Assembly: GCA_000697335.1 (NCBI GenBank)
Contig: JNEM01009214.1
Coordinates: forward strand, 1-39,025
Source: Conidiobolus incongruus B7586
Lineage: Eukaryota > Entomophthoromycota > Entomophthoromycetes > Entomophthorales > Conidiobolaceae
Reading direction: 5' to 3'
Length of the DNA: 39,025 bases
Under the pieces are notes generated by a model. That model was not told the DNA's origin. It searched no databases and saw only the letters and a list, made by a program, of their open reading frames with translations. Below, in pieces: positions 1 to 10,743 of this stretch; positions within the stretch are counted from its first letter, which is position 1, and each line of letters opens with the position of its first letter. The position numbers and the translations under genes were made by a program.

Positions 1-1590
1 ATTAAAGATTTTTGATTTTTTAATTTAATAAATTAAAACTTGTATTTTATATAGTTCCTTTAAATAATTATAAATCTTTTTATCAAATATTTTGAATATA
101 TTGAAATAATAGCTAATTAAGCATAAATACTCTTAATTAAATAATAGAATATATATTTTCAAATTAAAAAATGATCAAGTTTATTTTCCTCTTAATATAT
201 TTCCCAAAGTATTTTATAATAAAATGAATTAATTATTATCATAAAAAAATATTCTTTAAATTTCATGTTATATTCTATTATTATCAACTATAATTATATA
301 TATTTCCTTATATTTATTTATCTTATATATTAATAATATAATTAAGTTTTTAGAAAGAATATTTATTTAAAAAAAATCATAATTCCAAAATATCAAAAAA
401 ATTTCAATATAAATTTTTATTAAAATTGCATTTTTATTTTAAATATATATTTAATAATTTATAAAAAATTTTTAAAAAATTCGGATTGAAAATAAATTAA
501 TATAATAAAATTAAATTCATATATCATTTATTTAATTTTAAGACATATTGTAATCGATTTAAATTTTATTTTATAAAGCTTAATTTATCTAATGCTTTAT
601 ATAATTATATTTTGATTTCAATATAAATATTGTTTTTCATTGTATAGTAGAATAATATTTGATTTAATAGAGTGATTAAATTAATATATTAAATTTTTTA
701 TTATCAAGTGTGTTTTAAATTTATAATATACATAAATAAATGAAATTTACTTAATTTATCATGAATATTATTAATTATATATTTTTAAAATTAAATTTAT
801 ATCCTTTTTTTATGAGGATATCATATTTAAATTCTCTATTTAAAATAATCTCAATTAGTGTTATGTAGGTGACAAGGTTTAGTTAATAATATGATAAAGA
901 GAATCGTTTATAATAGAAATTATATAAAAATTTAAATCTAGAGTGTAAAAACATTTAATTTTAATGTAACTTATGTTAAATTTATTCACTATGTGAAATT
1001 ATAAATAATAACTATTACGGAAATTAACTTTATCAAAATAGCTCAAAAAATTTATTGTAAATTGGTTACCAAATCATACCTGAAATGATATAGTTTGTTA
1101 TCTATACCATTGATCATATATATTTTAATTTATTGCTATTAATTAATATTTTATTCGAGGTATATAAAATTAAAATCAACTATTCATGTATTATATTCCT
1201 TGAAATATTAAACTTTAAAATAATTTTTCATTTAAAGATAAAAAAGAAGTTTTCATAATGACTACAGAGCGCTGTATCCTTCGTGAGGGAGCATAAATTC
1301 ATATTGTGGGAATAGTAAAAATGTTTTCAAGAAGGTCCGAATCAAAATGAATAATTTTAAATATTATTTAGTTTCAAAATAAAATGGTTTTTAAACTCCA
1401 TTAGTTTAAAATGCATTGTTAATCATTTTAAAAATGAAATATCTTAAAATTAATTTTTAAGATAATTTTCATAGTAATTGATATAATTAAATTTTTAATA
1501 TTGAGGTTTTTATATAGTGTAGCGAATTAAATTCAATATGAGATTGCCGAATGAATTCTATAATAACAATCAGAAATTATTTGGTAAAGA
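1..1590. other. AT-rich intergenic DNA
   Basis: No gene can be supported here. The sequence is almost all A+T with no long open frame. A short GC-richer patch at about 1250-1345 stands out from its surroundings and is treated as a finding. The right end runs into the TATA-like box of the trypsin pseudogene that follows. Confidence 0.6.
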
Positions 1591-1600
1591 TATATTTAAA
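1591..1600 (+). promoter_or_regulatory. TATA-like box of trypsin pseudogene 1
   Basis: TATATTTAAA starts 59 bp before the ATG at 1650. The same ten bases at the same distance precede the intact gene at 4809, so this is probably the inherited core promoter of a duplicated copy. Its activity today is unknown. Confidence 0.55.
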
Positions 1601-1649
1601 TGGATAAAAACCTGCCAAATAGAGTTTTATTATATATTTCAAATATTTA

Positions 1650-2382
1650 ATGTCATTATCTAGTAATAATTTGATCAAAGACCCAACTTTGGGAACTATC
1701 GTACCTGCTCCAAAAATAGTAGGAGGTTACGACGCTGTTTCCCCTTTAAGTACTCGACATTAAATTCTCTTCAATGAGATAGAGAACAAGGCTGTGGCGG
1801 TACTCTATGGAATCAAAACACTCTGATTACTCGGTTAAAGTACATCGTTAAGATACCAATAAAACCGATGCTGAAGAAAATGGTCACACTTACAGGGTAT
1901 TAAAATGGTTGTGCATCCATAATACAATGGATGTACTCAGGATAATAACGATGCTACTATCTGGAAAATTGATGCTCCTTGGGATTACAATGTAAATGTT
2001 GAGTTGGACGATGGTTCTATTGGCAGCACCGACAATACTTTATTAACCGCTATCAGATGGGGCTCGACTGAATCGGGTTCAGATACGACCATATTACATG
2101 AGGTGAAAGTGCCAGTATACAATTTTGATCAATGTCACAAAGATTATCAAAATGCTAAATTAAACATACTTAACCTAAAATATCAAATTTGTGCCGACAA
2201 CACAGACGTTCAGAAGGATACCTATCAAGGTGATTTTACAGACCCCTTGTCCTTGATAAAAAATAGTAAACAAGGTATAGATAGGCTTGACCAATTACGA
2301 AATTGGATATACTCGACCTAAGTTACCTGAGATTTATGCCAGGATTTCATCTTTAATTGAATAGATTTTACGAAATTTCTAA
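1650..2382 (+). pseudogene. Trypsin-like S1 protease pseudogene
   Basis: Decayed copy of the trypsin family, closest in its first codons and promoter to the intact gene 3 kb downstream on the same strand, so probably a tandem duplicate. The start MSLSSNNLIKDPTLG matches the family propeptide, but the activation Arg is now Lys (PAPK before IVGG). The frame breaks soon after. The segment carrying the catalytic His (TAAHC) is deleted, and the GDSGGP box reads GDFTDP, so both His57 and Ser195 are gone. Cys191 is Tyr. The block from the VGITSYGIGC region is scrambled, then the C-terminal PKLPEIYARISSL is readable in another frame. The conserved C-terminal Trp codon is TAG at 2362-2364. It cannot encode an active protease. 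A fragment of about 105 codons (2004-2321) stays open. Confidence 0.93.
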
Positions 2383-4749
2383 GAATTTATGCACTAAAAT
2401 TTAAAGATAATGGTATTGATTAGGCTGATTAAATTTTTTATTAGATACAAACTTAATGAAATATTTTATATACAGATTTGGTAAAATCTTAGATCATAGT
2501 TTGATGTATATTACCTCAATATTTCAATCTAATATCGATTCAACATTATGTATTGGTTTTAATTATTTTATAATCAATTGGAGTTTTAAAGTCATTATAT
2601 AAATTGAAGTAACCTAAATTTTGCAAAAATATTAATATTAATAGGATTTATATATCAAAGTAAAATTTCACTTTTTTAATTGACTATATAAATCAATTTT
2701 ACAATATGATTTTAAATATATACTCATTAATTATAATATTTCAAAATTCTTTTTATATTGATATATCTATTTTAAATTATAAATTGGTAAATTTGATTTT
2801 GACTAATATCCTCATAACAAATATTTATATATTTCATTTTTTATTGAAATAAATATCAAATTAAATTTACTGTTGAACAATTATGAAAAATATTATTCAA
2901 ATGTGTTCATAGATATTCGAAGTTGTTATCAGAGTATATTTAATATTAAAATGCTATTATTCATCATTTATTAGGATACATATTTGGGACTAAACATAAT
3001 TACGGCAAATCAATTCTTTTCATTTAAAACATTTCGAAAAATGAGTTAAGTGTCGTAAATTTGATGATATATTAAACACAATCTGAATTAAATTTATAAA
3101 ATTTGTAACTGAATTATTTAAAATCACTGCAAAATTATGCTTGAGAATTTTAATTGAATTTATTATATTTAACCCATTCCAATTTCTTGATATGAATAAT
3201 TTGGCCCTATTTTTCGCCTATTAATATCCGAAAAATTAATCAAATCTTTTTGAGAATTCAACATCAAATTAGATATTATATTTTCCAGAATAATTTCGTG
3301 TACATAGTACTAAAATCATTACAGTAATTTTTTTACTATGAGCGACTAACTATACAATGATTACATCTTTCCATATTTCAATTTTTCGTTTGTGGCAACA
3401 TTAGTAGCTTCAAGATTACTAATATCATTTATTTGCAATATTTATAGTACAAATTTGTTAAATTACTATATAGAACAAAGCATAATAAATTTCATTATAC
3501 TATCATAAAAAATTAATATTTAAATAAATAATTGTTTGAGTATTATTCAAAATAGACATATTAATAATAAAGCGTTAGAATTTATAAATCTTGAATATGA
3601 TGGTATAGTATAATAAATATTATTATATAAAATAGAAATAATCAAAATGATTATCAAATATAATGAATATATGAATGAACAATTATCTTCAAGTTGATAT
3701 TAATTTGAAAAGTTGATGATTGATTGTTATTTTCATAGGAGTTATTTTATTAATGTATAAACAATAAATCAATAACAATGAATATGTATATATAAAATAC
3801 TTACTACAAATATTCTATTTAAGATTATTTTTTGATGTATAAGTATTATTTAATAATTTGTGAACTACATTAATTATATACTTTAATTAATTTATAAAAT
3901 TATTGAATGTTATTTTCAAACTATCAATAATATTGCCATATATATAAATTTTATTAATCAAATAATCTAAACTATAAACAGCATATGAAGTTTAAAATTT
4001 GATCAGAATTTTTTAATTAAAAATATAATGCAACATATTATATTATTAAAAGAATAATATCAAAATTAATTAATAATTTTATCTTTTTGAATATAATAAA
4101 TATATAAATTATTATTAATTTTGAAAATTTTTAATTTAATTATATTTTTAAAAAACTAAAAATAAATTGGATTATAATGCACTTTAATAATGAAAAATCA
4201 AAATAAAATGTGATCAGATTTTAAAAATTTAAGCAATCAACAAAATATTACAAATATTAAAGATATAAATAAAATAGTTAATTATTTAAATGGTTTGCTT
4301 AAGTCTTAATAACTTATATCTCCACTAGTCAACGGTTGAATTTTTTTAATTTTTTTTAAATTAATAATGAATCACAATTTTAGAAATTTAAAATGAAACT
4401 AATATTTTATCTAATAATAATTTTACAAAAATATATTTTTAAAACAAAATATCCATTTTCATAATATTGTAACACTATTATATAAAATGATTTAATTGAT
4501 TTTGGAGCATATAAATTAAAATTTGATAATATGAATAAAGCAATTAATATACACCACTCAATTTTGTAATGCATAATTGATAGACATCAAAATTGAATTG
4601 ATTATCACTGAAAAATATTTTTAGTATAAATTTGTAAATTTCAAAATTTGTTTTCAATTGTGGATGAAATATAAGTATAACTGATTGATTTAGAATAATG
4701 GTTGACGCACGAGTTCGAAAAAAAACTAATGCTTAATTAATTTTTAAAA
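2383..4749. other. AT-rich intergenic DNA
   Basis: No coding frame, RNA gene or clear repeat seen. The sequence is uniformly AT-rich with stops in all frames. It separates two same-strand trypsin copies. Confidence 0.6.
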
Positions 4750-4759
4750 TATATTTAAA
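4750..4759 (+). promoter_or_regulatory. TATA-like box of the trypsin gene at 4809
   Basis: TATATTTAAA begins 59 bp before the ATG. The interval between box and ATG contains no AG-ended exon or other ATG in a hydrophobic frame. In this AT-rich background a TATA-like string alone is weak evidence; the support is its repeated spacing in the paralogs. Confidence 0.55.
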
Positions 4760-4808
4760 CCGATAATAGGCTGGTAATTACTATATTATTTCCTTTAAAT
4801 TAATAATA

Positions 4809-5579
4809 ATGTCATCATCTGGTAATAGTTTGATCAAAGACCCAACTTCAGGATCTGTTGTACCTCCACCAAGAATAGTAGGAGGTTACGATGTTGATCC
4901 CCCTTTCAAGTACCCAGCGTTCGTTTCTCTTCAATGGGATGGAGAACACGACTGTGGTGGTACTTTATGGAATGGGAATACCGTGATTACTGCTGCACAT
5001 TGCTCTCGAGGCTCTGTGGAAATGAGTACCGTTAAAGTACATCGCCATGACCTGAGTAAAACCGATGAGCAAGAGAAAGGTCACACATATAAGGTATTGA
5101 AGAAGATAGTACATCCAAAGTACAATGACAACACTGAAGACGGCTACGATATTGCAATTTGGAAGCTGAACGCTACTAAGGGGTCTCGTACTAAAGTTGA
5201 ATTGGACGATGGCTCTATCGGGAATAAAGACGGTACTTTATTAAGAGCTATTGGATGGGGTTCGACCGGATCTGGTCCAGCAACTTCCATTTTACAAGAA
5301 GTGAGAGTGCCAGTGTACAACTTTAAAAGATGCAGAAAAGATTATCAAGCTGCTCAATTGAATATGACCAATCCCCAAACTCAAATTTGTGCAGGTTACC
5401 CTGAAGGTCAGAAAGATACTTGTCAAGGTGACTCTGGCGGTCCCTTGTTTATAATGAAAAATGGCAAACAGGTGTTAGTCGGAATAACTAGTTATGGTAT
5501 CGGATGCGCTCGACCCAAATTACCTGGAGTTTATGCTAGAGTGTCAGCTTTAAAGAATTGGATTTTAAATAATGTTTAA
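4809..5579 (+). CDS. Trypsin-like serine protease (S1 family), intact, no signal peptide
   Basis: Complete 256-residue S1 protease, intronless. Residues 1-22 are a polar propeptide ending PPPR; cleavage after Arg22 would free the IVGG N-terminus (23-26) needed to form the active enzyme. The catalytic triad is His64 (TAAHC), Asp114 (YDIAI) and Ser209 (GDSGGP). Asp203, six residues before Ser209, is the family's Asp189, and Gly230/Gly240 keep the S1 pocket open, so cleavage after Lys/Arg is expected, including possible self-activation at Arg22. Six cysteines (49, 65, 175, 194, 205, 233) fit the three standard disulfides. The ATG was chosen because it matches the starts of the paralogs and lies 59 bp after a TATA-like box. 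There is no hydrophobic signal sequence, which is odd for a disulfide-bonded digestive-type protease. AATAAA lies at 5593-5598. Function as an extracellular protease is inferred from the family. Confidence 0.95.
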   Translation: MSSSGNSLIKDPTSGSVVPPPRIVGGYDVDPPFKYPAFVSLQWDGEHDCGGTLWNGNTVITAAHCSRGSVEMSTVKVHRHDLSKTDEQEKGHTYKVLKKIVHPKYNDNTEDGYDIAIWKLNATKGSRTKVELDDGSIGNKDGTLLRAIGWGSTGSGPATSILQEVRVPVYNFKRCRKDYQAAQLNMTNPQTQICAGYPEGQKDTCQGDSGGPLFIMKNGKQVLVGITSYGIGCARPKLPGVYARVSALKNWILNNV

Positions 5580-7114
5580 ACCTTAATGCTTTAATAAATT
5601 TTAGATTAATATTGATTGGTTAAAAATCGAGATTATTTGAATTTACATTATATCCTGTAATGTAAAAATAAGTTCAATTAGAATTAAAGAGTATTTTATA
5701 ATTTAATATTAATTTATGTAAAATTACAATTGTGCATATTCAATTAATAAATGGAAAATTTTAAATAAATTAGGTATAAAACTCTTAAATAAAAGTATTT
5801 TAATATTTTTTTACATTCATATCAATTATTTTTATAAAAATTAGTTTGAATTATGAAGAATTTTTAAGCTCAAAAATATATTACAGTATACTAAGTTTAA
5901 ATTTATTATGATAATAAATTGAACACACTATTTGGTATTTTATTTAACCATATCTTAAGTATTTCATCTATATTTTGAAAATTTTGATATTATAAAGCTG
6001 TCTGACAGATAGAATTTAAATTAGATATAATTTTTATATTAAATTATTATATCATGAATATATAATATATTTAACACTTTGTTAATCTATTTGAAAATAT
6101 TAAAATTTCATAATCCTGTTATCAATATGGTTTTGAAATATTGATATATCAAAACCAAATCATTATCATATGTCTGTAATGTATTTAATCATATAACAAT
6201 TAATAATAATAATTCTTAATTTAATACTTTATAGTTCGCAATATTATATTATAATACTCAAAACCAAAACCAAAATAGTTTCAAATTACAAATCAAGTAT
6301 TGATTATTTTGCATAATATCTTTAAACGAAACTTAAATTCATTTATTTTTTCAAATAATATTCAAAAATTAAATAATTGACAAATTTGTAATATTTCTTA
6401 TAATAGAAATTTTTAAATCATAAATATATATATATATATATATATATAATTCCAATTTAAAAAGTTATAATCAATGAATACTACCAATTATTTTATAATT
6501 TTCATATAATGATATAAATAATTTAATAGGTTTGAGAAAAAATTATTTAAGATTTATTATTTCCCAAAAAAATATAAAAGGTAGTTTTCTGTTTTGGTGA
6601 ATTTTTCAAGTTAATTATTTTAAAAATGTGATACTAATAAAAATATTTAATATTGACTTTGTTCATTCAGTATATATATATATATATATTCTGATTTTGA
6701 TTAAAATTGATTTATATTTTGTAATACATAGTGAAATAATTTTGATTTTAGAAAAGATTAATCTTCGAAATATTATCCTACTAAGTAGCAAATATTTTAA
6801 TTACATAAAAAGATATTCTGGTTTATGTATCTTTACAAAATTTATAATTTCAAAAAATACAATGTATAAGAATTTTGATATCAATTGAGGAATTTATGAT
6901 TATTTCAATTTTATAACTATTTTAATTGTAATTAGAGCACATTTGAAATTGAAAGAAAATGAATATTGAATTATAATTGGTTATAATATATCTATATAAG
7001 ATATTGAATTAAAATATAACTTAAAATGATGAGTCAAGTAAATTATCCTCATAGTATTATAATTGATTCATTTTAAAATATTTAAATCAAATATTTGTTA
7101 ATATAAATAAAGTC
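5580..7114. other. AT-rich intergenic DNA between convergent trypsin genes
   Basis: No gene supported. It contains two (AT)n tracts and an open but low-complexity Ile/Tyr/Lys-rich frame at 6628-6888 that I do not regard as a gene. The flanking trypsin genes point towards each other, so both 3' ends lie here. Confidence 0.6.
6424..6448. repeat. (AT)n microsatellite
   Basis: Twenty-five bases of uninterrupted alternating A and T. A second tract of 19 bases lies at 6671-6689. Confidence 0.9.
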
Positions 7115-7882
7115 TTAAACGTTAGCTAATATCCAATCCCTCAAAGAAGAAACTCTAGCGTAAACACCGGGGAATTTGGGATGAGCACAGCCAATACCAT
7201 AACTAGTTATTCCGACTAACACCTGTTTGCCATCCTTCATCACGAAGATGGGTCCTCCGGAATCGCCTTGGCAAGTGTCCTTTTGACCTTCGGGGTACCC
7301 GGCACAAATTTGGGTTTCGGGATTAGTCATAGTGAGACCCCCAGCATTATAATCCCTTTCGCATTGTTCGAAGTTGTACACAGGTACTTTGACTTCTTGC
7401 AAAACTTTAGTGGCAGGACCAGAGCCGGTAGATCCCCAACCAATAGCGGTTAATAAAGTGCCATCGGTATTACCGTAGGTACCGTCATCCAAGTCGACGT
7501 TAAAGCGTTCAGTGTTGTTATTGTTGATCTTCCAGATAGCAACGTCATAGCCACTGCGAGTAGTGACGTACTTTGGGTGGACGATCTTACTGACAGCTTG
7601 GTAAGTGACACCGCTTTCCTGAGCGTCGGGTTTGCTCAAGTCGTGACGATGAACCTTGAAAGTGACGCTGGAGACTGATCCGGTAGAGCAGTGCGCAGCG
7701 GTGATGACGGTGTTGCCGTTCCATAAGGTTCCACCACAACTGTGGCTACCACCATACTGGAATGATACGAAGCTAGCATACTTGAAAGCAGGATTAACAT
7801 CGTAACCACCAACAATTCTGGGGGGAGGTACGACTCTTCCGGTAGCAGGGTCAACTAAGTTGTGGATTTGAGAAACGGACAT
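7115..7882 (-). CDS. Trypsin-like serine protease (S1 family), intact, no signal peptide
   Basis: Complete 255-residue S1 protease on the minus strand, intronless. The propeptide is residues 1-22 (MSVSQIHNLVDPATG then VVPPPR), followed by IVGG at 23-26. The triad is His64, Asp113 (YDVAI) and Ser208 (GDSGGP), with Asp202 as the specificity Asp189. All six family cysteines are present, so a Lys/Arg-specific enzyme with three disulfides is expected. The loop near residues 118-125 is Asn-rich (INNNNTERF). Third codon positions are clearly GC-richer than in the gene at 4809, with many GTC, ACC and AAC codons against an AT-rich background, which suggests selection for strong expression. A TATATAAA box lies 60 bp before the ATG. 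No hydrophobic leader or upstream coding exon is visible. Family assignment is very secure; cellular location is not. Confidence 0.95.
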   Translation of the reverse strand: MSVSQIHNLVDPATGRVVPPPRIVGGYDVNPAFKYASFVSFQYGGSHSCGGTLWNGNTVITAAHCSTGSVSSVTFKVHRHDLSKPDAQESGVTYQAVSKIVHPKYVTTRSGYDVAIWKINNNNTERFNVDLDDGTYGNTDGTLLTAIGWGSTGSGPATKVLQEVKVPVYNFEQCERDYNAGGLTMTNPETQICAGYPEGQKDTCQGDSGGPIFVMKDGKQVLVGITSYGIGCAHPKFPGVYARVSSLRDWILANV

Positions 7883-7934
7883 GTTCGGCTTATTGCCAAG
7901 TTAATTGATACTCTTTTAGCAATCAACCAGCATG

Positions 7935-7942
7935 TTTATATA
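7935..7942 (-). promoter_or_regulatory. TATA box of the trypsin gene at 7882
   Basis: TATATAAA on the minus strand, its first base 60 bp before the ATG. It would place the transcript start close to the ATG and leaves little room for a leader exon. Confidence 0.6.
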
Positions 7943-8761
7943 TTCGAACACAGATTTTATATACCTCTCAACATTAATCAAATAGTCACTGTTGTGATAC
8001 ATTTAAAAAAAGTAGAATCTTTGAAAGTAATTTGGAACAATGAATAAATTAAATTTTTAATTTAAAACCAAACTCATTTATAAACTGACTAACACTATCT
8101 AAAAATGACAATATATGATATTTCTCAAAATCAAATATATTTTAAGTATTGAAACAGGAACAAAAGGGTTTAGCTTCACATTATTTTAAATTTATTAAAT
8201 TTGTTAAATTTTAAACGGATCTATATTTTAGGTGATAGTTATAAGAATTGAATTGTTTTTATTAGTAAATAAATTAAAACTTTTGAATTATGTAAAAAGC
8301 TATTATATATATCGATAAATATGTAGCTTATTTTTTAATGCTTATTATATATCTTCAACACTATGATTTTGTATTTTATCATGTGATTGATTTAAATTGC
8401 GCTTATTTAAAGAAAAATAGATTAATCAAGTGTTCCAATTTAGATTTTCATTTTTCTCATTAGCATCAATTTAATTAGTGTTTTTAAAAACGAAAAGTTC
8501 AGTTTGTACTTAATAGTTAATCAATTATATCTAATTATTGTTAACCAGAATTAAATGATATTTTAAATATTGTCTTGTTGAAACTATATTTAAAATATAT
8601 TTTATTTCAAATTACAACTGATTTGATTTTCGATAATAAATTTAGACATTTCTATTTAATTAATATATTAGTGTATAATTGTAGATTTTCTTTATATCAT
8701 TACCTTATTTGATTATGAGTTTCATTAATTTAATTTATTCAAATTATGCGTAAATTGAAAG

Positions 8762-8823
8762 GTGGTTCAATGCACATATATTTGTTCTATTATGTTATAA
8801 CAGATATCTAACTTTTGAACCAC
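8762..8823. repeat. Short inverted repeat with 9-bp perfect arms
   Basis: GTGGTTCAA at 8762-8770 is the exact reverse complement of TTGAACCAC at 8815-8823. The arms continue outward with one mismatch. The 44-bp spacer shows no gene. It could form a hairpin or be the remnant of a very small element; no target-site duplication was established. Confidence 0.45.
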
Positions 8824-8990
8824 TTCATTATTAATTAAAAAACTATAATTTAATGATATGAAATTGAAAATATGAAATATCGGTTATATGGACTAAATTT
8901 TCGATTATCCTAGACCTTTCATATATAAAATAATTCTTGAATATTAATAATTAATCATTGATTCTATTGAAAAAAACTACGAAATATCAA

Positions 8991-8996
<6 letters not shown>

Positions 8997-9027
<31 letters not shown>
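8997..9027. repeat. (AT)n microsatellite
   Basis: Thirty-one bases of uninterrupted alternating A and T, the longest such tract I found in the window. Confidence 0.9.
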
Positions 9028-9028
<1 letters not shown>

Positions 9029-9924
9029 GAAATTTTTAAACTTGAATAGAAAAAGATGTATATAATTTGTCAAAATAGTTTATTATAATGTTTAAATTTT
9101 AATATTCGATATTTAAGTTAATAAAGCTAGAATTCCACTCAATTTTTTATGAATATAAATATAATTGTGTTGAAATAACCATTTTTCTTATAAGGTTCGG
9201 TCTTTTAGTCTTTATTAATATAAAAGTAATTCACTATAAAATATCATTAACTTTAATTTAAAAAATATGATACATTAATAAAATATATTATAAATATAAC
9301 ATTATCTTAAATTATACCTACTTTACACTACAACAATATTTATATCTGAATTTATGGTTACTAATTATATATTTCTAGTGATATCAATATCACATAATAA
9401 ATTGAAAATGAATGTATAAATTAAAATTAACTGAAAAATACATTAGAATAAAGTTAGAGAACAAACTCAGTATTAACAAAAGTGATCATCAAACTACCAA
9501 TTATGCGAAGGCAATATATATATATATAATGTAGTTTAAACTCTTCTTATAAATGTTGTAATGTTGAGTTTGATCCAAAATTACATAGGATGAATAATAA
9601 TGAGAAAAAATATTGTATTAAATATAAATTTTAAAGAAAATTATGTGCCCATTTTCTAATTTAATGTAGAGTGTAAAATCTGAAAGTTAACTTAATTTTA
9701 ATGAAAATCCATTATTTATACCTGAAACTAGAAAGAGGTATTGATAATTCATTCTTATACTTAAATTTTTGAAATTTTATATTATTATGAAATAATTGAG
9801 AAAAATTAAAAATCACGGGTTAATACTATAAATTCCTAAATTTAATGCATATTGTACCTCAATTTCCTCTAATTTAAAGTGGACTAAATTATTTATTTTT
9901 AAAATTTATTATTTCTAAAAGTAG

Positions 9925-10692
9925 TTAAACATTTTGGAGTATCCATTCCTTCAAGGCTGAAATCCTAGCATATACACCGGGCAATTTGGGTAAAGCACAC
10001 CCGATACCATAACTTGTTAATCCTACCAACACTTGCTTACCATCTTTCATGACGAACAGAGGGCCTCCAGAATCACCTTGACACGTATCTTTTTGACCTT
10101 CTGGATACCCTGCACAAATTTGAGTGTCCCAATTAGTCATTTTGATACCTTCTTCTTCATAGTTTTTACGACATTGGTCAAAATTGAAAATGGGGACTTT
10201 AACCTCTTGTAAAATCGTGGTAGCGGGTCCAGATCCAGTGGAGCCCCATCCAATAGCTGTGAGTAAGGTATCGTTGGTGTTGCCAATAGAACCATCGTCC
10301 AGCTCAACATTTACACCGTAACCCCTAGGTGCGTTAATTTTTCAGATGGCAATGTCGTAACCGTCTCTGGTTCGCTTGTAATTGGGGTGAACAAGTTTGC
10401 TAGTGACATTGTATGTTTTGCCATTCTCTTGGGCGTCAGTCTTACTCAAATCGTGGCGATGTACCTTCACGGTGCTAACTTCCAAAGGATCTTGGGAGCA
10501 GTGAGCCGCTGTGATGACTGTATTGCCGTTATATAAGGTACCACCGCAGTCGTGTTGCCCGTTCCATTGGACTGATACGAATGCTGAATACTTGAAGGCA
10601 GGCTCAACATCATAACCTCCTACTATTCTTGGGGGAGGTACAATAACACCAGAAGATGGATTTTGAATTAGGTTGGATGAGTGAGATGGCAT
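9925..10692 (-). pseudogene. Trypsin-like S1 protease with one in-frame TGA
   Basis: Full-length S1 trypsin frame of 256 codons on the minus strand, the same length as its intact paralogs, with one lesion: codon 117 is TGA (10342-10344) where paralogs have Trp after the DIAI that holds the catalytic Asp. Everything else looks functional: propeptide to PPPR at 22, IVGG, His64, Asp113, the KDTCQGDSGGP block with the specificity Asp and Ser, all six cysteines, and an intact C-terminus. A TATATAAA box lies 51 bp before the ATG. Without readthrough the product is a 116-residue fragment lacking Ser195. The simplest reading is a very recent nonsense mutation (TGG to TGA). Stop-codon readthrough inserting Trp, or a sequencing or assembly error, are alternatives. 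The base after the stop is A, not the CUA context linked to efficient readthrough. Confidence 0.88.
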
Positions 10693-10735
10693 TTTTGTAC
10701 TTTGATAATGTTTTCAATTGGCGATGTACTCTATC

Positions 10736-10743
10736 TTTATATA
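10736..10743 (-). promoter_or_regulatory. TATA box of the trypsin locus at 10692
   Basis: TATATAAA on the minus strand, its first base 51 bp before the ATG. It is as well preserved as in the intact copies, in line with the young age of the stop codon. Confidence 0.6.

Larger units (their letters stand above)
7943..9924. other. AT-rich intergenic DNA
   Basis: No gene supported. It includes a 31-bp (AT)n tract, a second short tract (9514-9528), and a small inverted repeat at 8762-8823. A frame at 7862-8047 on the plus strand only overlaps the promoter of the minus-strand trypsin and has no family features. Confidence 0.6.

Noticed and set aside
6628-6888. Open frame of 86 codons rich in Ile, Tyr and Lys
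   Set aside because: It starts at GTG, overlaps an (AT)n tract, has low-complexity composition expected of AT-rich DNA, and shows no family motif.
7268-7453. Open frames antisense to trypsin genes, here and at 18826-19011, 19114-19404 and 31013-31303
   Set aside because: They lie within the opposite strand of trypsin loci, and paralogous loci show matching shadows, as expected from conserved coding sequence on the other strand.
9925-10692. A genome-wide code change with UGA or UAG read as Trp
   Set aside because: Intact trypsins and the kinesin use TGG for Trp and contain no internal stops, and the affected copies mostly carry other lesions. A general recoding is not supported.
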